From Echinococcus granulosus (lineage: Eukaryota; Platyhelminthes; Cestoda; Cyclophyllidea; Taeniidae): 64,000 bases of DNA. The position numbers were made by a program, and so were the translations under genes. The stretch lies in the NCBI RefSeq assembly GCF_000524195.1, contig NW_020170467.1:161410-225409 (forward strand), in the 5' to 3' direction. Below the pieces are notes generated by a model. That model was not told where the DNA came from and did no database searches. It saw only the letters and a list, made by a program, of their open reading frames with translations. The first letter of the stretch is position 1, and each line of letters opens with the position of its first letter. Positions 62,801-64,000 of the stretch are shown here, piece after piece.

Positions 62801-63463
62801 AGTTAAAAGCGAAAATACCCCATTTTAAACGTATTATTTGTCTTAAAAGAATTTGGCATTGATAGAAGGTGTCGCAAAGTCCCCCCAAATTAACCGTCAT
62901 GGTAATTGCTTTTACCTGTTTTAAACTGTGAATATAGAAAAGTGAGGTGTGTCTTTATGGACTTGGCTGTCAGATATACGCAATTCCTTCTCAGAAAGAA
63001 GTATTCTGAGAAAGCGAGATAGTATTGCTTCCAGGAGTTTATTAATTTTGGAGAGGCGAAAAAATGCATTCATTTTGACATCGCAATTTATTGGCTCAAA
63101 AAAGGAAAAAATGTTTGTCTACTTTTTGTGACTTCGGCAAAACTAAGCAAAAGCAGAAACAATTTTAAACTATTGCTTTATAAAATCCCTTTAATTGTCC
63201 CTTATAAGAAGAATCAAAATAAGTTACTGGCTAACTTCTACTAGATAGTAGCTTTTAAGGAGTAGAATGACTTTTCAAGGAACCAAACGAACCTGCAGCT
63301 GATGATTGGAAGGCATTGCCCTCTTCAATGTGCTTTGTGATTAATTTCAGGGTGACCTTGGATATTTCACTTGAAGTGAGTTCAGTCAACTTCTGATTGG
63401 CTTCTCGCGTGGCTTTGAGGTAGGCCTCTTCTTGATTAACATCTCTGCCTTCCAGGATGACCC
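35704..63463 (-). CDS. GRIK-like: Gene B: kainate-type ionotropic glutamate receptor, exons 2-17, first exon off the right edge
   Basis: Tandem paralogue of gene A, subunit of a plasma-membrane glutamate-gated channel. Exons 2-15 give about 830 codons in frame: ATD, linker, S1, M1, pore loop, M3, S2, M4. A cytoplasmic-tail exon follows, starting [14 protein letters not shown]. This strongly resembles the vertebrate kainate tail after M4 (a KRSFC...EEL block), so the gene is kainate-like rather than AMPA-like. S2 has the ligand glutamate (LESTMNEY) and the cysteine pair (NCDL, EPCESL). Oddities: Met for Pro at the S1 contact; Lys after the Q/R-site Gln; exon 5 differs by two bases from gene A next to a gap; the tail exon contains a gap; the terminal exon is uncertain. 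A signal-peptide exon like that of gene A should lie beyond 64000. Confidence 0.92.
35862..36249 (-). other. Gene B intron 16 or extended tail exon
   Basis: 388 bases between the tail exon donor and the tentative terminal exon. The first part (36134-36249) stays open in the receptor frame ([20 protein letters not shown]) to a TGA, so intron retention would give a different C terminus. Confidence 0.4.
36250..36660 (-). CDS. GRIK-like: Gene B exon 16: cytoplasmic tail, interrupted by an assembly gap
   Basis: Acceptor TTTTCCTCCTCAAG, then [20 protein letters not shown] in phase 0, continuing the M4 exon's ITK. The KRSFC...E.R.S..C pattern resembles the vertebrate kainate tail. The next part is Ala/Pro-rich and encoded by unusually GC-rich DNA (36463-36600). 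After the gap the only open frame reads [20 protein letters not shown] and ends EPLQNT with donor GTAGGA, phase 1. The Arg-Arg-Ser-Ser-Ser stretch is a plausible basophilic kinase site. If the donor is not used, the frame continues to a stop at 36134. Confidence 0.78.
36363..36462. other. Assembly gap (100 N) inside a coding exon
   Basis: 100 N of unknown true size within the gene B tail exon, flanked on one side by GC-rich coding DNA. Part of the tail is missing; open frames crossing it with runs of X are artefacts. Confidence 0.98.
36661..39408 (-). other. Gene B intron 15
   Basis: 2748 bases. A GC-richer patch at about 36930-37200 may be an old repeat, with no frame recognised. The plus-strand open stretch 37928-38137 is unrecognised. 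Nothing supported. Confidence 0.7.
39409..39677 (-). CDS. GRIK-like: Gene B exon 15: end of S2 and M4
   Basis: 269 bases, phase 1 in and phase 0 out. Starts [20 protein letters not shown] (the family's Y-R-D...ILQLQE), [17 protein letters not shown] with the second disulfide cysteine. M4 follows ([20 protein letters not shown]), then [14 protein letters not shown]. Donor GTATGT. Confidence 0.95.
39678..40847 (-). other. Gene B intron 14
   Basis: 1170 bases between the two S2 exons. Nothing supported. Confidence 0.8.
40848..41070 (-). CDS. GRIK-like: Gene B exon 14: S2
   Basis: 223 bases, phase 0 in and phase 1 out. Encodes [20 protein letters not shown], then [20 protein letters not shown] with the ligand glutamate in [24 protein letters not shown]. 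The cysteine is the first of the S2 disulfide pair. Acceptor CGTTTTAG, donor GTCAGC. Confidence 0.95.
41071..43006 (-). other. Gene B intron 13
   Basis: 1936 bases. Contains a CCAATCAGGTGCTCG motif on the minus strand near 41396-41405. Minus-strand open stretches at 42317-42726 have no recognisable family. No gene supported. Confidence 0.75.
43007..43224 (-). CDS. GRIK-like: Gene B exon 13: M3 gate and start of S2
   Basis: 218 bases: [50 protein letters not shown]. Same length as gene A exon 13. Donor GTAAGT. Confidence 0.96.
43225..44725 (-). other. Gene B intron 12
   Basis: 1501 bases, AT-rich; nothing supported. Confidence 0.8.
44726..44906 (-). CDS. GRIK-like: Gene B exon 12: M1 and pore loop
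   Basis: 181 bases, phase 0 in and phase 1 out. M1 is [19 protein letters not shown]; the pore loop ends [12 protein letters not shown]. The Q/R-site residue is Gln, followed by Lys instead of the usual Gln. Donor GTGGGT. Confidence 0.96.
44907..47183 (-). other. Gene B intron 11
   Basis: 2277 bases; short open stretches (46369-46581, 46728-46910) are unrecognised. Nothing supported. Confidence 0.8.
47184..47345 (-). CDS. GRIK-like: Gene B exon 11: S1 agonist-contact segment
   Basis: 162 bases, phase 0: [20 protein letters not shown], then [19 protein letters not shown], ending FLRPLSPT. Ligand Arg kept; the usual Pro is Met, as in gene A. Donor GTCAGT. Confidence 0.96.
47429..47647 (-). 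CDS. GRIK-like: Gene B exon 10: S1, ligand-binding domain
   Basis: 219 bases, phase 0: [62 protein letters not shown]. Tyrosine of DGNYG kept. Donor GTAAGT. Followed by an 83-base intron. Confidence 0.96.
47904..48017 (-). CDS. GRIK-like: Gene B exon 9: ATD-LBD linker and first S1 strand
   Basis: 114 bases, phase 0: [20 protein letters not shown] through LRVATIE. Same length as gene A exon 9. Donor GTAAGA. Confidence 0.94.
48018..50358 (-). other. Gene B intron 8
   Basis: 2341 bases. Contains two ACTTCCGG (ETS-like) octamers at 49311 and 49334 next to a C-rich tract. No gene supported. Confidence 0.75.
50359..50472 (-). CDS. GRIK-like: Gene B exon 8: end of the ATD
   Basis: 114 bases, phase 0: [20 protein letters not shown], then [17 protein letters not shown]. 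Gene A Cys in TGCVEF is Gly here. Acceptor TTTTTTCTAG, donor GTAAGT. Confidence 0.92.
50725..50883 (-). CDS. GRIK-like: Gene B exon 7: ATD, C-terminal lobe helix
   Basis: 159 bases, phase 0: [20 protein letters not shown], then [13 protein letters not shown], ending LISLMKS. One codon longer than gene A exon 7. Donor GTAAAT. Confidence 0.92.
50884..51881 (-). other. Gene B intron 6
   Basis: 998 bases; nothing supported. Confidence 0.8.
51882..52046 (-). CDS. GRIK-like: Gene B exon 6: ATD hinge
   Basis: 165 bases, phase 0. Starts [20 protein letters not shown], then [15 protein letters not shown] and a mildly acidic linker ([15 protein letters not shown]). Has no poly-Glu run like gene A. 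Donor GTGGGT, which is weak; the end SL matches the gene A exon end. Confidence 0.88.
52047..53131 (-). other. Gene B intron 5
   Basis: 1085 bases; a short GTCAGTCAGT-type run near 52560. Nothing else supported. Confidence 0.8.
53132..53185 (-). CDS. GRIK-like: Gene B exon 5: micro-exon next to an assembly gap
   Basis: From [13 protein letters not shown] on it matches gene A exon 5, with donor GTGAGT. Before that the DNA reads GAGTACAATAT as in gene A, but two extra bases shift the frame, so the first five codons do not match ISEYN. The gap begins immediately upstream, so the acceptor is not visible. Either a gap-edge error, a real indel or a different exon start. Confidence 0.7.
53186..53285. 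other. Assembly gap (100 N)
   Basis: 100 N of unknown true size between exons 4 and 5 of gene B. It hides the exon 5 acceptor; the equivalent gene A intron is only 76 bases. Confidence 0.98.
53345..53520 (-). CDS. GRIK-like: Gene B exon 4: ATD
   Basis: 176 bases, identical in length to gene A exon 4. Encodes [20 protein letters not shown] and [19 protein letters not shown], ending EKFLKL. Donor GTAAGG. The following intron holds an assembly gap. Confidence 0.93.
53521..58934 (-). other. Gene B intron 3
   Basis: 5414 bases, the longest intron seen. Contains a 60-codon plus-strand open frame (54554-54736) with a good start context, listed below. No mobile-element coding sequence recognised. 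Confidence 0.75.
54554..54736 (+). other. Unidentified 60-codon open frame in gene B intron 3
   Basis: Antisense to gene B. ATG in the context TCAAAATGG, product beginning [20 protein letters not shown] and ending with a Lys-rich tail. No family recognised and no splice or promoter evidence. Likely chance, kept only for its start context and mixed composition. Confidence 0.12.
58935..59198 (-). CDS. GRIK-like: Gene B exon 3: ATD core
   Basis: 264 bases, phase 1 both ends. Starts [20 protein letters not shown] and ends GLIYAHDDS. The gene A Gly in FGPDS is Cys here. Lacks the 12-codon insert of gene A. Donor GTGAGT. Confidence 0.93.
59199..63292 (-). other. Gene B intron 2
   Basis: 4094 bases. 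The short stretch 61235-61320 is GC-richer than its surroundings and may be a repeat fragment. Other open stretches are unrecognised. No gene supported. Confidence 0.75.
63293..63463 (-). CDS. GRIK-like: Gene B exon 2: ATD, first lobe
   Basis: 171 bases, phase 1 both ends, encoding [20 protein letters not shown] and a helix ending [11 protein letters not shown]. Same length and phases as gene A exon 2. Donor GTTCGT, acceptor TTGGAAG. The frame stays open upstream through an ATG, so a start without the acceptor ([14 protein letters not shown]) is possible, but it would lack a good signal peptide. Confidence 0.85.
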
Positions 63464-64000
63464 CTTCCAAGGTAAAATCAATCATTTTACATAGTGGTAA
63501 GCCCGATATATAATTTTTCATGACGCCAAGAAATAGAAGTGAAGGATTCGATTTGAACCGCTTGGGAAGTTGTGAAAGTACAGTATGGCATAGTGGAGCA
63601 TGCCGTCTATAATTCGGTTCTGACATCATGTGAGGGAAAACCCTCTCTACAATTTAGATCTTGATTAACGTCTCAAGAAGGACTTTCGGTGGTGCCCAGC
63701 GTGAGTGATGATACAACTTGTTCGCACTTTCTTTAATCAAGAATGGCAAGTAGTGGAAGCCCTTTAGCAAAATGGTTTCATTTAAATGTCATGGATCAAC
63801 AGATGACGGAGAAGGGGATTAAAAGGCGCTAAATATACCCTTTGTTTTTCATGACTTTTAAAAAATTTACTGACCTACTTTTGCAGATAAATGACTTGTA
63901 GAGTCAAACTTTGAGCATGCTTCTGCTTATTGTCTTACGCTTCTAAGGCATCATCTTACCTCTAAACACTATGCAATGAGGTGAAAGCGCATGCGCATGC
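63464..64000 (-). other. Gene B intron 1 (partial)
   Basis: No hydrophobic signal-peptide exon like that of gene A is visible here, so exon 1 is presumed to be right of the window. Ends with an alternating GCATGCGCATGC palindrome. Confidence 0.55.

Noticed and set aside
63255..63629. A 124-codon frame as the true first exon of gene B
   Set aside because: The N-terminal part is not a signal peptide and gene A has an intron exactly at the Gly before VILEG; retained only as an alternative in the exon 2 entry.

Overview
This is a eukaryotic (animal) window. It has long introns with GT-AG boundaries, three 100-N scaffold gaps and no bacterial-style gene packing. The only genes I can support are two tandem, same-strand (minus) ionotropic glutamate receptor genes of the kainate/AMPA class. 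Receptor style, mixed tiny and multi-kilobase introns, and an acceptor 8 bases before a start codon suggest a parasitic flatworm, perhaps a tapeworm. The species is an inference; no marker in the window settles it.

Gene A runs right to left from 24489 to 1600 and continues past the left edge. Thirteen exons join in frame into 716 uninterrupted codons: signal peptide, amino-terminal domain (ATD), linker, S1 half of the ligand-binding domain, M1, pore loop, M3 and the start of S2. The rest of S2, M4 and the tail are outside the window.

Gene B runs from 63463 to about 35704. Its signal-peptide exon probably lies beyond the right edge. Exons 2 to 15 and most of the cytoplasmic-tail exon are visible, including S2 and M4. 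Where both genes can be compared, intron positions and phases match exactly and ten exon pairs have identical lengths. The introns do not resemble each other, which points to an old tandem duplication. Both proteins should be plasma-membrane glutamate-gated cation channel subunits and could co-assemble.

The roughly 11 kb between the genes (24490-35703) has no recognisable gene. It holds an inverted repeat pair (27686-28474 and 34230-34928). The arms are clearly diverged at their edges, yet share a 324-base core with one visible difference and an open frame across it. A separate diverged direct repeat (13475-14272 and 16390-17104) flanks exon 6 of gene A. Most other intronic DNA is AT-rich and unremarkable. 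Best leads: the near-identical core, a methionine at the usual glutamate-contact proline in both receptors, and a lysine in the gene B pore loop. I see no CRISPR, viral or prokaryotic system.
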